A stretch of DNA of 64,000 bases from Cellulomonas sp. JH27-2. GTDB taxonomy: Bacteria > Actinomycetota > Actinomycetes > Actinomycetales > Cellulomonadaceae. Positions within the stretch are counted from its first letter, which is position 1, and every line of letters begins with the position of its first letter. Below the pieces are notes generated by a model. It saw only the letters and a program-made list of their open reading frames with translations, did not search any database and was not told the DNA's origin. The DNA is taken from contig NZ_JACYFR010000002.1 of NCBI RefSeq assembly GCF_014837175.1, forward strand, positions 434,001-498,000, written 5' to 3'. Shown here in pieces: positions 40,979 to 51,289 of this stretch. A program made the translations under genes and the position numbers.

Positions 40979-41290
40979 TCACCAACGCGTCGGCGGATGG
41001 TCGCCGGAGTCCTGGAACGACTCGTGCGTGACGAAGACTCCGTGCTGCGCGATCTGCGTCGCGAGGTCGTCCGGTCTCGCGTTGCGGACGCGCCTCCACA
41101 TCGGCAGCAGGACGACGGCGGACACGAGCGAGTAGATCCCCGTGAGGAAGAAGACGAAGGCTCCTGTCGCCTCGTGGTGGATCGCGCTGTAGACGAGCTG
41201 GGCCACCAGGATCGAGAACGGCACGGCAAGCACTGCCGACCACCGGAGCGCGATCCTGCGCAGCCGGTCGTACGTCACGTCGTCGCGCAT
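40979..41290 (-). CDS. Small two-helix membrane protein ending in PPTRW
   Basis: A 103-residue protein with two membrane segments (about 15-37 and 44-64) and a tail QDSGDHPPTRW. The N-terminus MRDDVTYDRLRRIALRW is cytoplasmic by the positive-inside rule. It is the first gene of the pair with 40627-40971, sharing the C-terminal PPTRW and the two-helix plan but little else. The ATG at 41290 lacks a strong ribosome binding site. The function is unknown. Confidence 0.6.
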   Translation of the reverse strand: MRDDVTYDRLRRIALRWSAVLAVPFSILVAQLVYSAIHHEATGAFVFFLTGIYSLVSAVVLLPMWRRVRNARPDDLATQIAQHGVFVTHESFQDSGDHPPTRW

Positions 41291-41408
41291 GCCCTATGCC
41301 TAGTGGAGACCGGACGAGGCCCGCGACGGCCGTCCGGGTGATGGGGCCGGCCACCGCCGGGTGGTGACCCGGGTCGTCCCGGTGCGCCCACCGCCGATCG
41401 GGTATGCC

Positions 41409-43643
41409 TCAGTGCGTGATAGCCGCTCGGTCGTAGATGCGCGTCATCCAGCGCGGTGCCCACCAGTTCAGGTGGCCCAGGACGGTCATGGTGGCGGGCA
41501 CCAGGAGCAGCCGGACGACGGTCGCGTCGATGAGCACCGCGACGGCCAGCGCGAAGCCGACCTCCTTGATGACCAACAGCTGGCCGGCCATGAAGCCCGC
41601 GAACACGACGATGATGATCGCGGCGGCCGACGTGATGATCCGTCCGGAGCGCTGCAGGCCCAGGCGCACGGCCTCACGGTCGCCGAGGCCGGCGTCGTGC
41701 AGCTCCTTGATCCTGGAGAGCAGGAACACCTCGTAGTCCATCGCCAGGCCGAAGGCGAAGGCGACGACGAGGGCCACGACGTACGTCTCGATGCCGCCGG
41801 TGGGTTCGAAGCCGAGCAGCCCGGACAGGTGCCCGTCCTGGAACACCCACACGAGCACGCCCAGCGACGCGGCGAGCGACAGCACGTTGGTGATGAGCGC
41901 CTTGACGGGCAGCACCACGGAGCCGGTCATGAGGAACAGCAGGACGAACGTCGCCAGCACCACGATGAGCGCGGCCCACGGCGCCCCGGCCTTGAGCGCG
42001 TCGACGAAGTCGATCTGCGCGGCCGCCTGGCCCGTCACCCACGTCGGGAAGCCGGGGTCCAGGGCCCGGATCTCGTGCACGACGGCCCGCGCGGTGGCGT
42101 CGCCCGCGTCGGTGGTGTCGGGTCGCACGCCGATCGCGACGTACGAGCCCACGGCGGTGGGCGCGTCGACGGAGGCGACCTCATCGAGAGCCTGGATCTG
42201 CTGCGACCAGGTGGCCGCGTCCTCGAGCGTCGTCTCGGCGACCACGGTGATGCCTGGCGACGTCGAGGACGGGTACTGGGCCGCGAGGGTGTCGACGAAC
42301 TCGCGCTGCGTGCTGCCGGCGGGCAGCAGCTGCGTCGTGGAGTTGCGAAGCTCGATGTGGCCGAGGGGGAGCGCGAGGACGCCGAGCAGGACCACGCAGC
42401 CGCCCATGACCCACCACGGGTGGCGCTGCACGCGCCCGGCGAGGCGCGAGAACACGCCCTCGTCGGTCTCCACGTCGGCGGTGCGCCCGAGCACGCCACG
42501 CAGGAAGGGGATGCGGGAGAGCAGTCCGGGTCGCGCGAGGCGTCGCCCGGTCATCGTCAGCAGCGCGGGGACGAGCGTGAGGGCGGTGGCGACCGCGACG
42601 ACGATGACGGCGACCCCCGCCGCGCCGACGGCCCGCAGGATCGCGGGGCTGAAGACCAGGAGGCTGGCGATCGAGATGGCGACGGTGACCGCGGAGAAGG
42701 CCACGGTGCGTCCCGCGGTCGCCATGGTCCGTTCGACGGCCGTCACGACGGGGCCGTCCCCGCGACGACGACGGGCTGCCCGGCCCTCGTCCTGGTCGAG
42801 CAACCGGTGCAGCTCCTCGCGGAACCGCGACACGATGAGCAGGCCGTAGTCGATCGACAGGCCGAGGCCCAGCACGGTGACGACGTTGACGACCGACGAG
42901 TCGAGCTCCAGGACGTACGACAGGCCCAGCAACGCGGCCAGGCCGCCGGCGATCGACGCGATCGCACCCGCCATCGGCATGGACGCCGCCAGGAACCCAC
43001 CGAACACCAGGACCATCACCAGCAGCGCGATGGGCAGGGCGATCGCCTCGCCCGTGCGCAGGTCCTGCTCGACCTGGTCCGTGATCGCCGAGAAGATCAG
43101 CGTGGTGCCGCCCACGACACCCGTCGCGTCGGGCGCGACGTCGTGCAGGTCTGCCGGGACCTGGTCGAGCCGCGCCTGCACCTGCGCCAGCGCGTGCTCC
43201 TCCGCGGAGTCGCTCAGCGCGGGCTCCAGCTCGACGACCATGAGGAACCCGTCGCCGTCCTTGGCGAGCAGCGGTGCCGCGGCCGGGTCCTGCACACCGT
43301 CGGGCAGGGCGAACGGGTCGACGACCGAGGCCACGCCGTCGATCGCGGCGAGGTCCGTGCGGGCGGGGTCGAGGGCGTCGTCGATGCCCTTCGTCCGGGG
43401 GTCGACGTCGGACACGATGAGCGTCAGCGACGCACCCGCCTCGTCGGCCTGCGCGAGGATCGCCCGGCCCTGCGAGCTCTCCGAGCTCGGCGCCACGGGC
43501 TCGCTGGCGCTGAGCCGGTCGAACAGCCCCTGCCCGCCGACGCCGACGACGGCCACCGCGTAGCCCAGCACCGCCAGCACCAGCCAGACGATGACGGTGA
43601 GACGGGCGTGGTGGGCGACGGTGCGGCCGAGACGTGCGAACAC
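41409..43643 (-). CDS. MMPL-family RND transporter
   Basis: A 744-residue membrane transporter of the MMPL/RND type with two repeats, each of one helix, an external domain and five helices (12 helices overall). The paired signatures GLGLSIDYGLLIVSRFREEL and FGLAMDYEVFLLSRIKEL hold the intramembrane acidic residues expected for proton coupling. Relatives export lipids or drugs; the substrate is unknown. I place the start at GTG 43643 (VFARLGRTVAHHARLTV); reading further upstream has no support. It is divergent from rarA, 80 bases away. The 118-base gap beyond its 3' end shows only a weak 6-bp hairpin near 41357-41372. Confidence 0.9.
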   Translation of the reverse strand: MFARLGRTVAHHARLTVIVWLVLAVLGYAVAVVGVGGQGLFDRLSASEPVAPSSESSQGRAILAQADEAGASLTLIVSDVDPRTKGIDDALDPARTDLAAIDGVASVVDPFALPDGVQDPAAAPLLAKDGDGFLMVVELEPALSDSAEEHALAQVQARLDQVPADLHDVAPDATGVVGGTTLIFSAITDQVEQDLRTGEAIALPIALLVMVLVFGGFLAASMPMAGAIASIAGGLAALLGLSYVLELDSSVVNVVTVLGLGLSIDYGLLIVSRFREELHRLLDQDEGRAARRRRGDGPVVTAVERTMATAGRTVAFSAVTVAISIASLLVFSPAILRAVGAAGVAVIVVAVATALTLVPALLTMTGRRLARPGLLSRIPFLRGVLGRTADVETDEGVFSRLAGRVQRHPWWVMGGCVVLLGVLALPLGHIELRNSTTQLLPAGSTQREFVDTLAAQYPSSTSPGITVVAETTLEDAATWSQQIQALDEVASVDAPTAVGSYVAIGVRPDTTDAGDATARAVVHEIRALDPGFPTWVTGQAAAQIDFVDALKAGAPWAALIVVLATFVLLFLMTGSVVLPVKALITNVLSLAASLGVLVWVFQDGHLSGLLGFEPTGGIETYVVALVVAFAFGLAMDYEVFLLSRIKELHDAGLGDREAVRLGLQRSGRIITSAAAIIIVVFAGFMAGQLLVIKEVGFALAVAVLIDATVVRLLLVPATMTVLGHLNWWAPRWMTRIYDRAAITH

Positions 43644-43710
43644 GCGGTCATCGTCGCAGGTGAACCGCGTCCGGCGCACACCGCCGCGCACAGGTGTCGG
43701 CGCGCGGACG

Positions 43711-43716
43711 TACCCT
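43711..43716 (+). promoter_or_regulatory. Candidate -10 box of rarA (leaderless)
   Basis: TACCCT followed by 7 nt (GCACGCC) and the ATG of rarA at 43724. No Shine-Dalgarno and no clear -35 box, consistent with a leaderless transcript. Confidence 0.5.
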
Positions 43717-43723
43717 GCACGCC

Positions 43724-45106
43724 ATGGACCTGTTCGACGCGGTGACCTCGACGGCCGCCGGCGTGCCCGCGGTCGGTGCGGGCGCGCCGCTCGCGGTGCG
43801 GATGCGTCCGCGGTCGGTCGACGAGGTCGCGGGCCAGGGTCATCTGCTCGCGTCGGGGTCCCCGCTGCGCCGGTTGGTGGAGCCCGCGGGCGACGGACAG
43901 CGCCGCGCGGCGCCGTCGTCGGTGATCCTGTGGGGGCCGCCGGGCACGGGCAAGACGACGCTCGCTTACCTCATCGCCTCGGCCTCCGAGCGCCGCTTCG
44001 TCGAGCTCTCCGCCGTGACGGCCGGCGTCAAGGACGTGCGTGCGGTGATCGACGACGCGCGCCGAGCACTGGCCACCGAAGGGGCCGAGACCGTCCTGTT
44101 CATCGACGAGGTCCACCGGTTCACCAAGTCGCAGCAGGACGCGCTGCTGCCGAGCGTCGAGAACCGGTGGGTGACCCTCGTGGCGGCCACCACGGAGAAC
44201 CCGTCGTTCTCCGTGAACTCGCCGCTGCTGTCCCGCTCGCTGCTGCTGACGCTGCAGCCGTTGTCGGAGCACGACGTGGGCCGGCTGGTACGGCGCGCGG
44301 TCGACGACGAGCGCGGGCTCGGGGGCGCGGTCACGCTGGCCGACGACGCGCTCGAGCACCTGCTGCGCCTCGCGGGTGGGGACGCCCGCAAGGCGCTGAC
44401 CATCCTCGAGGCGGCGGCGGGGGCGGCGCTGACGGCGTCCGAGGAGGACGGCGGCGACCCCGGCAGCACGCCGGAGGTCGACCTGCCGACGGTCGAGCGC
44501 GCCATCGACGTGGCCGCGGTGCGCTACGACCGCGACGGCGACCAGCACTACGACGTCATCAGCGCGTTCATCAAGTCGATGCGTGGCTCGGACGTCGACG
44601 CCGCGCTGCACTACCTGGCGCGCATGATCGCGGCGGGGGAGGACCCGCGGTTCATCGCGAGGCGCGTGGTCATCGCCGCGGCCGAGGACGTCGGGATGGC
44701 GGACCCCAGCGCGCTGCAGACCGCCGTCGCGGCCGCCCAGGCCGTCCAGCTCATCGGCATGCCCGAGGGCCGGATCATCCTGGCCGAGGCTGTCGTCCAC
44801 GTCGCCACGGCCCCCAAGTCGAACCGCTCCTACAACGGCATCAACGCCGCGATGGCGGACGTGCGCGCGGGCCGCATCGGGTCCGTCCCGCCGCACCTGC
44901 GCGACGCGCACTACGCCGGCGCGGGCAAGATCGGCCACGGCAAGGGGTACGTCTACGCGCACGACGAGCCGCACGCGGTCGCCGCGCAGCAGTACCTGCC
45001 CGACGACCTCGTCGGGACGCGGTACTACGAGCCGAGCGACCGCGGCTACGAGCGCCAGCTCGCCGAACGGCTCGACCGAATCCGCGGCATGCTGTCCGGC
45101 GACTGA
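43724..45106 (+). CDS. rarA: RarA/MgsA, replication-associated AAA+ recombination factor
   Basis: A 460-residue AAA+ ATPase that acts at stalled replication forks. Walker [11 protein letters not shown] is at about residues 69-78 and Walker [20 protein letters not shown] at about 125-143; the clamp-loader-like core is followed by the C-terminal tetramerisation domain with [20 protein letters not shown]. The N-terminal [20 protein letters not shown] is typical. Length matches (about 440-470). It has its own leaderless promoter. Confidence 0.93.
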   Translation: MDLFDAVTSTAAGVPAVGAGAPLAVRMRPRSVDEVAGQGHLLASGSPLRRLVEPAGDGQRRAAPSSVILWGPPGTGKTTLAYLIASASERRFVELSAVTAGVKDVRAVIDDARRALATEGAETVLFIDEVHRFTKSQQDALLPSVENRWVTLVAATTENPSFSVNSPLLSRSLLLTLQPLSEHDVGRLVRRAVDDERGLGGAVTLADDALEHLLRLAGGDARKALTILEAAAGAALTASEEDGGDPGSTPEVDLPTVERAIDVAAVRYDRDGDQHYDVISAFIKSMRGSDVDAALHYLARMIAAGEDPRFIARRVVIAAAEDVGMADPSALQTAVAAAQAVQLIGMPEGRIILAEAVVHVATAPKSNRSYNGINAAMADVRAGRIGSVPPHLRDAHYAGAGKIGHGKGYVYAHDEPHAVAAQQYLPDDLVGTRYYEPSDRGYERQLAERLDRIRGMLSGD

Positions 45107-45114
45107 CCGACGGA

Positions 45115-45144
45115 TTCGGCCGCAGGGCCGCCAGACGGTAGAGT
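45115..45144 (+). promoter_or_regulatory. Candidate promoter of rpsD
   Basis: TTCGGC (45115-45120) and TAGAGT (45139-45144) with an 18-bp spacer. The predicted start leaves a leader of about 150 bases before rpsD, unusually long for this window and a possible site for S4 autogenous control. Confidence 0.45.
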
Positions 45145-45303
45145 GTCCAGGTCGCCCGGCGTCAGCGTGCTCACGCACCTCGTCCGGACGGCCACCTGGG
45201 GCCCTAGCCAGCGCGCACCGCGCGCAACGAATGGTCGGCCCCACGCCCGCACCGGAGTCGCCGGAGCAGGGTGTGACGTCATCAAACGACAGGAAGTATC
45301 ACT

Positions 45304-45930
45304 GTGAGCAGTGTGACCCGTTCGCGCCGCCAGGTTCGCCTGAGCCGCGCCCTCGGCCTGGCCCTGACGCCCAAGGCCGTCAAGCACTTCGAGAAGCGCC
45401 CCTACCCGCCCGGTGAGCACGGCCGCGCCCGTCGCCGCACCGAGTCGGACTACGCGGTGCGTCTGCGCGAGAAGCAGCGTCTGCGCGCCCAGTACGCGCT
45501 GCGCGAGAAGCAGATGGCCCGTGCGTACGAGGACGCGCGCAAGGCCCCGGGCCTGACCGGTGAGGCGCTCGTCGAGAACCTCGAGGTCCGCCTCGACGCG
45601 CTCGTGCTGCGCTCGGGCTTCGCCCGCACCATCCTGCAGGCCCGTCAGGCCGTGACGCACCGTCACATCCTGGTGGACGGCAAGATCGTCGACCGTCCCT
45701 CCTTCCGCGTGAAGCCGGGCCAGACGCTGCAGGTCAAGCCCAAGAGCCAGGCCACGACGCCGTTCCAGGTCGCCGCCGCCGGTGCGCACCGCGACGTGCT
45801 CCCCGCCGTCCCGGGCTACCTGGACGTGCAGCTCGAGAAGCTGTCGACGATCCTGGTCCGCGCCCCCAAGTGCGCCGAGATCCCCGTGACGTGCGAGGTC
45901 CAGCTGGTCGTCGAGTACTACGCCCGCTGA
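45304..45930 (+). CDS. rpsD: Ribosomal protein S4
   Basis: A 208-residue 30S subunit protein and primary binder of 16S rRNA. The N-terminal domain ([20 protein letters not shown]) and the S4 RNA-binding domain (about 95-160; [28 protein letters not shown]) are clear. It lacks the N-terminal zinc-binding cysteines of C+ S4 proteins. The GTG start has AGGAAG upstream. It stands alone, outside any ribosomal operon, with its own promoter, long leader and strong terminator, as in other actinobacteria. Confidence 0.95.
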   Translation: MSSVTRSRRQVRLSRALGLALTPKAVKHFEKRPYPPGEHGRARRRTESDYAVRLREKQRLRAQYALREKQMARAYEDARKAPGLTGEALVENLEVRLDALVLRSGFARTILQARQAVTHRHILVDGKIVDRPSFRVKPGQTLQVKPKSQATTPFQVAAAGAHRDVLPAVPGYLDVQLEKLSTILVRAPKCAEIPVTCEVQLVVEYYAR

Positions 45931-45941
45931 TCCACGCCTCA

Positions 45942-45987
45942 CCGAGAACCCCGTCCGCGCCCTGCGCCGGCGGGGTTCTCGGCTTTT
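45942..45987 (+). terminator. Intrinsic terminator of rpsD
   Basis: A perfect 12-bp stem (CCGAGAACCCCG at 45942-45953 with CGGGGTTCTCGG at 45971-45982) followed by CTTTT. It starts 11 bases after the rpsD stop. This is the only hairpin in the window with a clear T run. Confidence 0.88.
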
Positions 45988-46074
45988 CGGGGCCGGTGCG
46001 GGGTGCCGGTACGGGTAGGGTTTCCGCGGACCGTTCGGGTCGGGTCGACGTTGCAGCAGCAGGAGGTCGGAAAC

Positions 46075-46440
46075 ATGGTGGGTGACATCGCGAGCATGAT
46101 CGCCGCGGTCGCGTTCGTGCTGCTCGTCGGCCTGCTCGCGGTGCCGTTGCTCAAGCTCGGCAAGGTGTTCGACGAGGCGACGACGTCCGTGAAGGAGCTC
46201 ACCGACCACACGGTGCCCGTGCTCGACGAGACCGCCGCGCTGGTCGCGTCGGGCAACGTGCAGCTCGAGAACATCGACACCGTGACGACGGCCGCCGCCC
46301 AGGTGTCCCAGAACGTCTCGGCGCTGACGGCCCTGTTCTCGGCGACGCTCGGCCAGCCGATGGTGCGCGTCGCGGCATTCAGCTACGGCGTGCGGCGGGC
46401 GTTCGGCGGGTTCGCCGCAGGCGCGCGCAAGGGCCGCTGA
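46075..46440 (+). CDS. DUF948 family protein
   Basis: A 121-residue protein with one N-terminal membrane segment (about 5-27) and a helical, probably coiled-coil tail (VKELTDHTVPVLDETAALVASG), the standard DUF948 layout. AGGAGG precedes the ATG. A TAGGGT at 46016-46021 could be its -10 box. It sits with the DUF6167-like gene between rpsD and alaS, a conserved actinobacterial neighbourhood. The function is unknown. Confidence 0.85.
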   Translation: MVGDIASMIAAVAFVLLVGLLAVPLLKLGKVFDEATTSVKELTDHTVPVLDETAALVASGNVQLENIDTVTTAAAQVSQNVSALTALFSATLGQPMVRVAAFSYGVRRAFGGFAAGARKGR

Positions 46441-46814
46441 TGCGTCGCCTCTTCTGGGTGGGCGTCGGCGTCGCCGTCACCGTCGTCGTGATCCGCAAGG
46501 GCCGCTCGTGGGCCGCGGAGTACCTGCCCGCCGGGACCACGGACGTCGTCGACGGGGCCACGCGCCTGACCCGCGGCTGGAACACCGCGCGGGCGGAGTT
46601 CGCGGCGGGCGTCGCGGAGCGCACGCGCGAGCTCATGCACGACCTGGTGGGCGACGCTGACGTCGACGACCTGCGGGCCTCCCGCGACGAGAACCTCGAC
46701 GACCTTCGTCGGCGCTTCCGCCCCGACGCCAAGGTCCCCAAGACCCACATCCCGGCCCACTGGGCCGGACCCACCGAGGACCCGGACGACGACGGCGACG
46801 CCGCGTTCTTCTAG
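46440..46814 (+). CDS. DUF6167-like membrane protein
   Basis: A 124-residue protein with an N-terminal membrane segment ([20 protein letters not shown]) and an acidic, helical tail ([20 protein letters not shown]). The ATG shares a base with the previous stop (TGATG), so it is coupled to the DUF948 gene. It resembles the small proteins upstream of alaS in Streptomyces that carry the name DUF6167; that link is from memory. The function is unknown. Confidence 0.75.
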   Translation: MRRLFWVGVGVAVTVVVIRKGRSWAAEYLPAGTTDVVDGATRLTRGWNTARAEFAAGVAERTRELMHDLVGDADVDDLRASRDENLDDLRRRFRPDAKVPKTHIPAHWAGPTEDPDDDGDAAFF

Positions 46815-46857
46815 GCTCCGCCCGCCGCACAGACCAGCACAGAACGAGAAGGACACG

Positions 46858-49533
46858 ATGCGTACCGCCGAGATCCGCCAGCGTTGGCTCGACTACTTCG
46901 AGGGCCAGGGCCACACCGTGGTGCCGTCGGCCCCGTTGATCTCGCCCGACCCGTCCACGCTGTTCGTCATCGCCGGCATGGTGCCGTTCATCCCGTACAT
47001 GCTGGGGGAGCAGACCCCGCCGTGGAAGCGCGCCACCAGCGTGCAGAAATGCGTGCGCACGCTCGACATCGAGGAGGTCGGCAAGACGACCCGGCACGGC
47101 ACGTTCTTCCAGATGAACGGCAACTTCTCGTTCGGCGACTACTTCAAGGAAGGCGCCATCACGCACGCCTGGACCTTGATCACGCGGTCCCAGGACGAGG
47201 GCGGCTACGGGTTCGACCCCGACCGCATCTGGGTCACGGTCTACGAGGACGACGACGAGGCGCGCGACCTGTGGATGCAGATCGCCGGCCTGCCGTCGGA
47301 GCGTATCCAGCGCCGCGGCAAGAAGGACAACTACTGGCACACGGGCAGCGCTGGCCCCGGCGGCCCCTGCTCGGAGATCTACTACGACCGCGGCCCGGAG
47401 TTCGGGATCGAGGGCGGCCCGGTCGCCGACGAGGACCGGTACGTCGAGATCTGGAACCTGGTCTTCATGCAGTACGCGCTGGACGACGTGCGCAGCAAGG
47501 AGAACTTCCACGTCGTCGGGCCGCTCAAGCAGCGCAACATCGACACGGGCATGGGCCTGGAGCGCGTCGCGTTCCTGCTGCAGGGCGTCAACAACATGTA
47601 CGAGATCGACGAGATCTTCCCGGTGATCGAGGGCGCGCAGCAGCTGTCGGGGCGCCGGTACGGTGACGACCACGACGACGACGTGCGGATGCGCGTGGTC
47701 GCCGACCACGTGCGCAGCGCACTCATGCTCATGGGCGACGGCGTGACGCCGTCCAACGAGGGCCGCGGGTACGTGCTGCGCCGCCTGCTGCGTCGTTCCA
47801 TCCGCGCCATGCGCCTGCTGGGCGTCGAGGGCCACGCGCTGCCGACGCTGCTGCCCATCAGCCGCGACGCGATGAGCCCGTCCTACCCGGAGCTGGCGCA
47901 GAACTTCGAGCGCATCAGTCAGGTCGCCTACGCGGAGGAGGACGCGTTCCGCCGCACGCTCGTGGCGGGCACGACGATCCTCGACACCGCCGTCGCCTCG
48001 GCGAAGACGGGCTCGAAGGTGCTCTCGGGCGCGGACGCGTTCCAGCTGCACGACACCTACGGCTTCCCGATCGACCTGACGCTCGAGATGGCGGCCGAGC
48101 AGGGCGTCGACGTGGACCGCGAGGCGTTCCGCACCCTCATGCAGGCCCAGCGCGAGCGTGCCCGCGCAGACGCGATGTCGAAGCGGGCGGGCCGCGCGGA
48201 CACCGGGGCGTACCAGGACTTGCACAAGGAGCTGAGCGCGGACACGGGCAAGGCCGTGCAGTTCGTCGGGTACACCGACGCGCAGGCTTCGTCGAAGGTC
48301 GTCGGCCTGCTCGTCGACGGCGTCCCCGCGCCGGCCGCGACCGCACCGGCGGACGTCGAGGTCATCCTGGACGTCACGCCGTTCTACGCCGAGGGCGGCG
48401 GCCAGCAGGCCGACACCGGCACGATCGTGCTCGACAACGGCGCGCGCATCGAGGTCGACGACGTGCAGGCGCCGGTCAAGGGCCTGTCCGTGCACCACGG
48501 CCGCCTGGTCGACGGCACGATCGCGCTCGGCGACCCGGGCACGGCGTCCATCGACACGGCGCGCCGCCAGGCGATCGCGCGCTCGCACACGGCCACGCAC
48601 CTGGTGCACAAGGCGCTGCACGAGTCGATCGGTGAGACCGCGACGCAGGCCGGGTCGCTCAACGCGCCCAGCCGCCTGCGGTTCGACTTCCGCTCGCCGT
48701 CGGCCACGCCGGCGGACACGGTCGCGGAGATCGAGGCCCGCGTGAACGAGCGTCTGCAGGACGACCTCGAGGTCACCGACCAGACCATGAACATCGACGA
48801 GGCGCGCGCCAAGGGCGCCATGGCGCTGTTCGGCGAGAAGTACGGCAACGAGGTGCGCGTCGTCTCGATCGGCGGCGACTGGTCGCTCGAGCTGTGCGCC
48901 GGCACGCACGTGAAGCGTTCGGGTGAGCTCGGGCTCGTCACGCTGCTGTCGGAGTCGGCCATCGGCTCCGGCGTGCGGCGCGTCGACGCGCTCGTCGGCG
49001 CGGGTGCGTACGGCTACCAGGCCAAGGAGCGCGCGCTCGTCGGGCAGATCTCCGCTCTGCTCGGAGCGCGGCCCGACGAGCTCGCCGAACGGGTCTCGTC
49101 GCTCCTGTCGCGACTCAAGGAGTCCGAGAAGGAGCTGGCCGGGCTACGCCAGGCGCAGGTGCTGGCGGCCGCCGGCTCGCTCGCTGCCGGTGCCGTGGAC
49201 GTCGGCGGCACCAAGGTCGTCACGCACGACGCGGGGGAGGCCTCGGCCGACGACCTGCGCACCCTGGTCCTGGACATCCGCTCCCGCCTGGGCGAGTCGG
49301 CGCCGGCCGTCGTCGCCGTCGGTGGTGCGGCCAAGGGGCGCCCCGTCGTCGTCGTCGCGACCAATGCCGCGGCCCGGGAGGCGGGCGTCCGTGCCGGTGC
49401 GCTCGTGCGCCTGGCGTCGGGTGTCCTCGGTGGCGGCGGCGGTGGCAAGGACGACCTGGCGCAGGGCGGCGGGACCGACGCGGCCAAGCTCGGCGACGCG
49501 CTCACCGCCGTCGTGGACGCGGTGCGCGGCTGA
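46858..49533 (+). CDS. alaS: Alanyl-tRNA synthetase
   Basis: An 891-residue class II enzyme charging tRNA-Ala and correcting mischarged Ser/Gly. The catalytic domain (about 1-430) begins [20 protein letters not shown]; the editing domain has [14 protein letters not shown] (about 577-590) and CAGTHVK (about 680), supplying the zinc ligands. A C-Ala domain with [15 protein letters not shown] ends the chain. Length is typical. GAGAAGGA precedes the ATG. It is followed 2 bases later by ruvX, starting the alaS-ruvX-mltG-aroE operon. Confidence 0.97.
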   Translation: MRTAEIRQRWLDYFEGQGHTVVPSAPLISPDPSTLFVIAGMVPFIPYMLGEQTPPWKRATSVQKCVRTLDIEEVGKTTRHGTFFQMNGNFSFGDYFKEGAITHAWTLITRSQDEGGYGFDPDRIWVTVYEDDDEARDLWMQIAGLPSERIQRRGKKDNYWHTGSAGPGGPCSEIYYDRGPEFGIEGGPVADEDRYVEIWNLVFMQYALDDVRSKENFHVVGPLKQRNIDTGMGLERVAFLLQGVNNMYEIDEIFPVIEGAQQLSGRRYGDDHDDDVRMRVVADHVRSALMLMGDGVTPSNEGRGYVLRRLLRRSIRAMRLLGVEGHALPTLLPISRDAMSPSYPELAQNFERISQVAYAEEDAFRRTLVAGTTILDTAVASAKTGSKVLSGADAFQLHDTYGFPIDLTLEMAAEQGVDVDREAFRTLMQAQRERARADAMSKRAGRADTGAYQDLHKELSADTGKAVQFVGYTDAQASSKVVGLLVDGVPAPAATAPADVEVILDVTPFYAEGGGQQADTGTIVLDNGARIEVDDVQAPVKGLSVHHGRLVDGTIALGDPGTASIDTARRQAIARSHTATHLVHKALHESIGETATQAGSLNAPSRLRFDFRSPSATPADTVAEIEARVNERLQDDLEVTDQTMNIDEARAKGAMALFGEKYGNEVRVVSIGGDWSLELCAGTHVKRSGELGLVTLLSESAIGSGVRRVDALVGAGAYGYQAKERALVGQISALLGARPDELAERVSSLLSRLKESEKELAGLRQAQVLAAAGSLAAGAVDVGGTKVVTHDAGEASADDLRTLVLDIRSRLGESAPAVVAVGGAAKGRPVVVVATNAAAREAGVRAGALVRLASGVLGGGGGGKDDLAQGGGTDAAKLGDALTAVVDAVRG

Positions 49534-49535
49534 TC

Positions 49536-50096
49536 GTGGAGGGCATCCCGCGCGGGCCGAGGCTGGCGGTGGACGTCGGCTCGGTCCGTGTGGGTCTCGC
49601 AGCCAGCGACCCCGACGGTCTGATCGCCACGCCGGTCGCGACACTCCCGCGGGACAACCGCCGTCCACCTGCTGGACACCTGTCCAAAGACATCGCCGAG
49701 ATCGTGCGAGAAGCAGGTGAGCGACGTGCAGGGTGTGTGTACGTCGGGCTCCCTCGTCACCTTTCCGGGGCCGAAGGTGCTTCCTCCGAGGCCGCACGCG
49801 CGTACGCTGTGGGGTTGGCGCAGGCAGTAGCACCTATTCCGGTGCGACTTGTCGATGAGCGGATGAGCACGGTGACCGCCCATCAAGCGCTGCAGGCGTC
49901 CGGCCGATCCGGTCGCCGCCACCGGCAGGTCGTCGATCAGGCGGCCGCGGTGGTCATCCTGCAGTACGCGTTGGACGCAGAGCGCGCGACGGGGCGACGT
50001 CCGGGAGAACCGGTCGCCGTGGAGCATGCCGCGGGGGAAGACGACGCGTCGGGGGCTGCAGGTTCCGGGGACGACGGTGGAGTGACACGCGCGTGA
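49536..50096 (+). CDS. ruvX: RuvX/YqgF, putative pre-16S rRNA nuclease
   Basis: A 186-residue RNase H-fold protein. The start strand LAVDVGSVRVGLAASDPDG carries the first catalytic Asp; VYVGLPRHLSGAEG and LVDERMSTVTAHQAL follow, the latter with the Glu/Asp typical of YqgF. The family trims the 5' end of 16S rRNA. The last about 35 residues are an acidic Gly/Ala/Asp tail. GTG start, 2 bases after alaS; mltG overlaps its end (GTGA). Confidence 0.93.
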   Translation: MEGIPRGPRLAVDVGSVRVGLAASDPDGLIATPVATLPRDNRRPPAGHLSKDIAEIVREAGERRAGCVYVGLPRHLSGAEGASSEAARAYAVGLAQAVAPIPVRLVDERMSTVTAHQALQASGRSGRRHRQVVDQAAAVVILQYALDAERATGRRPGEPVAVEHAAGEDDASGAAGSGDDGGVTRA

Positions 50097-51289
50097 GCAA
50101 CCAGACCGAGTGGTGGGCACCTGTGGAGAGTGGCGGCAGCGAGAGCACCGACCTCTTCGGTGGCGACCCCGCTTCGCCTGAAGGACGCCGGGCTCGTAGT
50201 CGAGGGCGACAGCGCGCCGCGCGCGAGCGCAAGCAGCGCCGCCGTCGCAGCATCGTGATCGTCGTCGTCGCCCTCGCGATGGTGGTCGGTGCCGGCTACG
50301 TCGTCTACTCCCTGCTGGGCGGCATGTTCGACGACAAGGGCAGCTCGACCCAGGCAGTGGACGACTACAAGGGTCCCGGGTTCGGCTCGGCGTCCGTGAC
50401 GATCGCCGCCGGCGACACCGGCGCAGACATGGGCGCGGCGCTGCAGGACGCCGGCGTCGTCGCGACCTCCAAGGCGTTCGCGACGGCCTTCGCCGACAAC
50501 CCCGACGCCGCCAAGATCCAGCCGGGCACCTACCGCCTGCTGCAGGAGATGAAGGCGTCCGACGCCGTGCAGGCGCTGCTCAACCCCGCCAGCCGCGAGT
50601 CGTTCCGCGTGACCATCGCCGAGGGCCTGACGGCGGACCAGATCCTGGACAAGATCAGCGAGAAGACGCTCATCCCCGTCGCCGACCTCAAGAAGGCCGC
50701 CAAGGACTCCGACGCGATCGGACTGCCCAAGCAGGCCGACGGCAAGCTCGAGGGCTGGCTGTTCCCCGCGACGTACGACGTGGAGCCGGACTCGTCGGCC
50801 GCGGACGTGCTCAAGCTCATGACGGCGCAGACCGTCAAGGTGCTGGAGAAGAACAAGGTTGCGAAGGACGACTGGGAGACGGTCCTCAACAAGGCGTCGC
50901 TGATCGAGCGCGAGGCCAAGCGAGACGAGGACCGCCCGAAGATGGCACGCGCGATCGAGAATCGTCTGGACCAGGGCATGCGCCTGCAGATCGACGCTGC
51001 GGTCGCGTACGGCCTGGGCATCAACGGGACCAAGCTCACGCGGGCGGACACGGAAGACACCAGCAACCCGTACAACATCTATGTGAAGACGGGACTGCCG
51101 CCGACGCCGATCGCCTCGCCTGGCGAGGCCTCGATCAAGGCGGTTCTCAAGCCCGCCGACGGGGACTGGATCTACTGGCAGACGGTGAACCCGGAGACGG
51201 GCGAGACAGTGTTCTCGGACAACTTGGACGATCACAACGCGGCGGGTGACCAGTACGACGCCTGGGTGAAGGAGCACGGCCAGGGATGA
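50093..51289 (+). CDS. mltG: MltG-like endolytic transglycosylase
   Basis: A 398-residue membrane-anchored enzyme that cuts nascent peptidoglycan strands and helps end glycan chain growth. A basic N-terminus (ERKQRRRRS) precedes one membrane segment (about 55-78); a LysM-like subdomain and the YceG core follow, with the catalytic Glu in ASLIEREAKRDEDRP (about residue 272) and NRLDQGMRLQIDAAVAYGLG. The GTG overlaps ruvX (GTGA) and its stop overlaps aroE (ATGA). Confidence 0.93.
   Translation: MSNQTEWWAPVESGGSESTDLFGGDPASPEGRRARSRGRQRAARERKQRRRRSIVIVVVALAMVVGAGYVVYSLLGGMFDDKGSSTQAVDDYKGPGFGSASVTIAAGDTGADMGAALQDAGVVATSKAFATAFADNPDAAKIQPGTYRLLQEMKASDAVQALLNPASRESFRVTIAEGLTADQILDKISEKTLIPVADLKKAAKDSDAIGLPKQADGKLEGWLFPATYDVEPDSSAADVLKLMTAQTVKVLEKNKVAKDDWETVLNKASLIEREAKRDEDRPKMARAIENRLDQGMRLQIDAAVAYGLGINGTKLTRADTEDTSNPYNIYVKTGLPPTPIASPGEASIKAVLKPADGDWIYWQTVNPETGETVFSDNLDDHNAAGDQYDAWVKEHGQG

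Noticed and set aside
41357..41372. Small CCGGGT/ACCCGG hairpin between the MMPL gene and the small membrane pair
   Set aside because: Only 6 bp, with no T tract; such stems are frequent by chance at this GC content.
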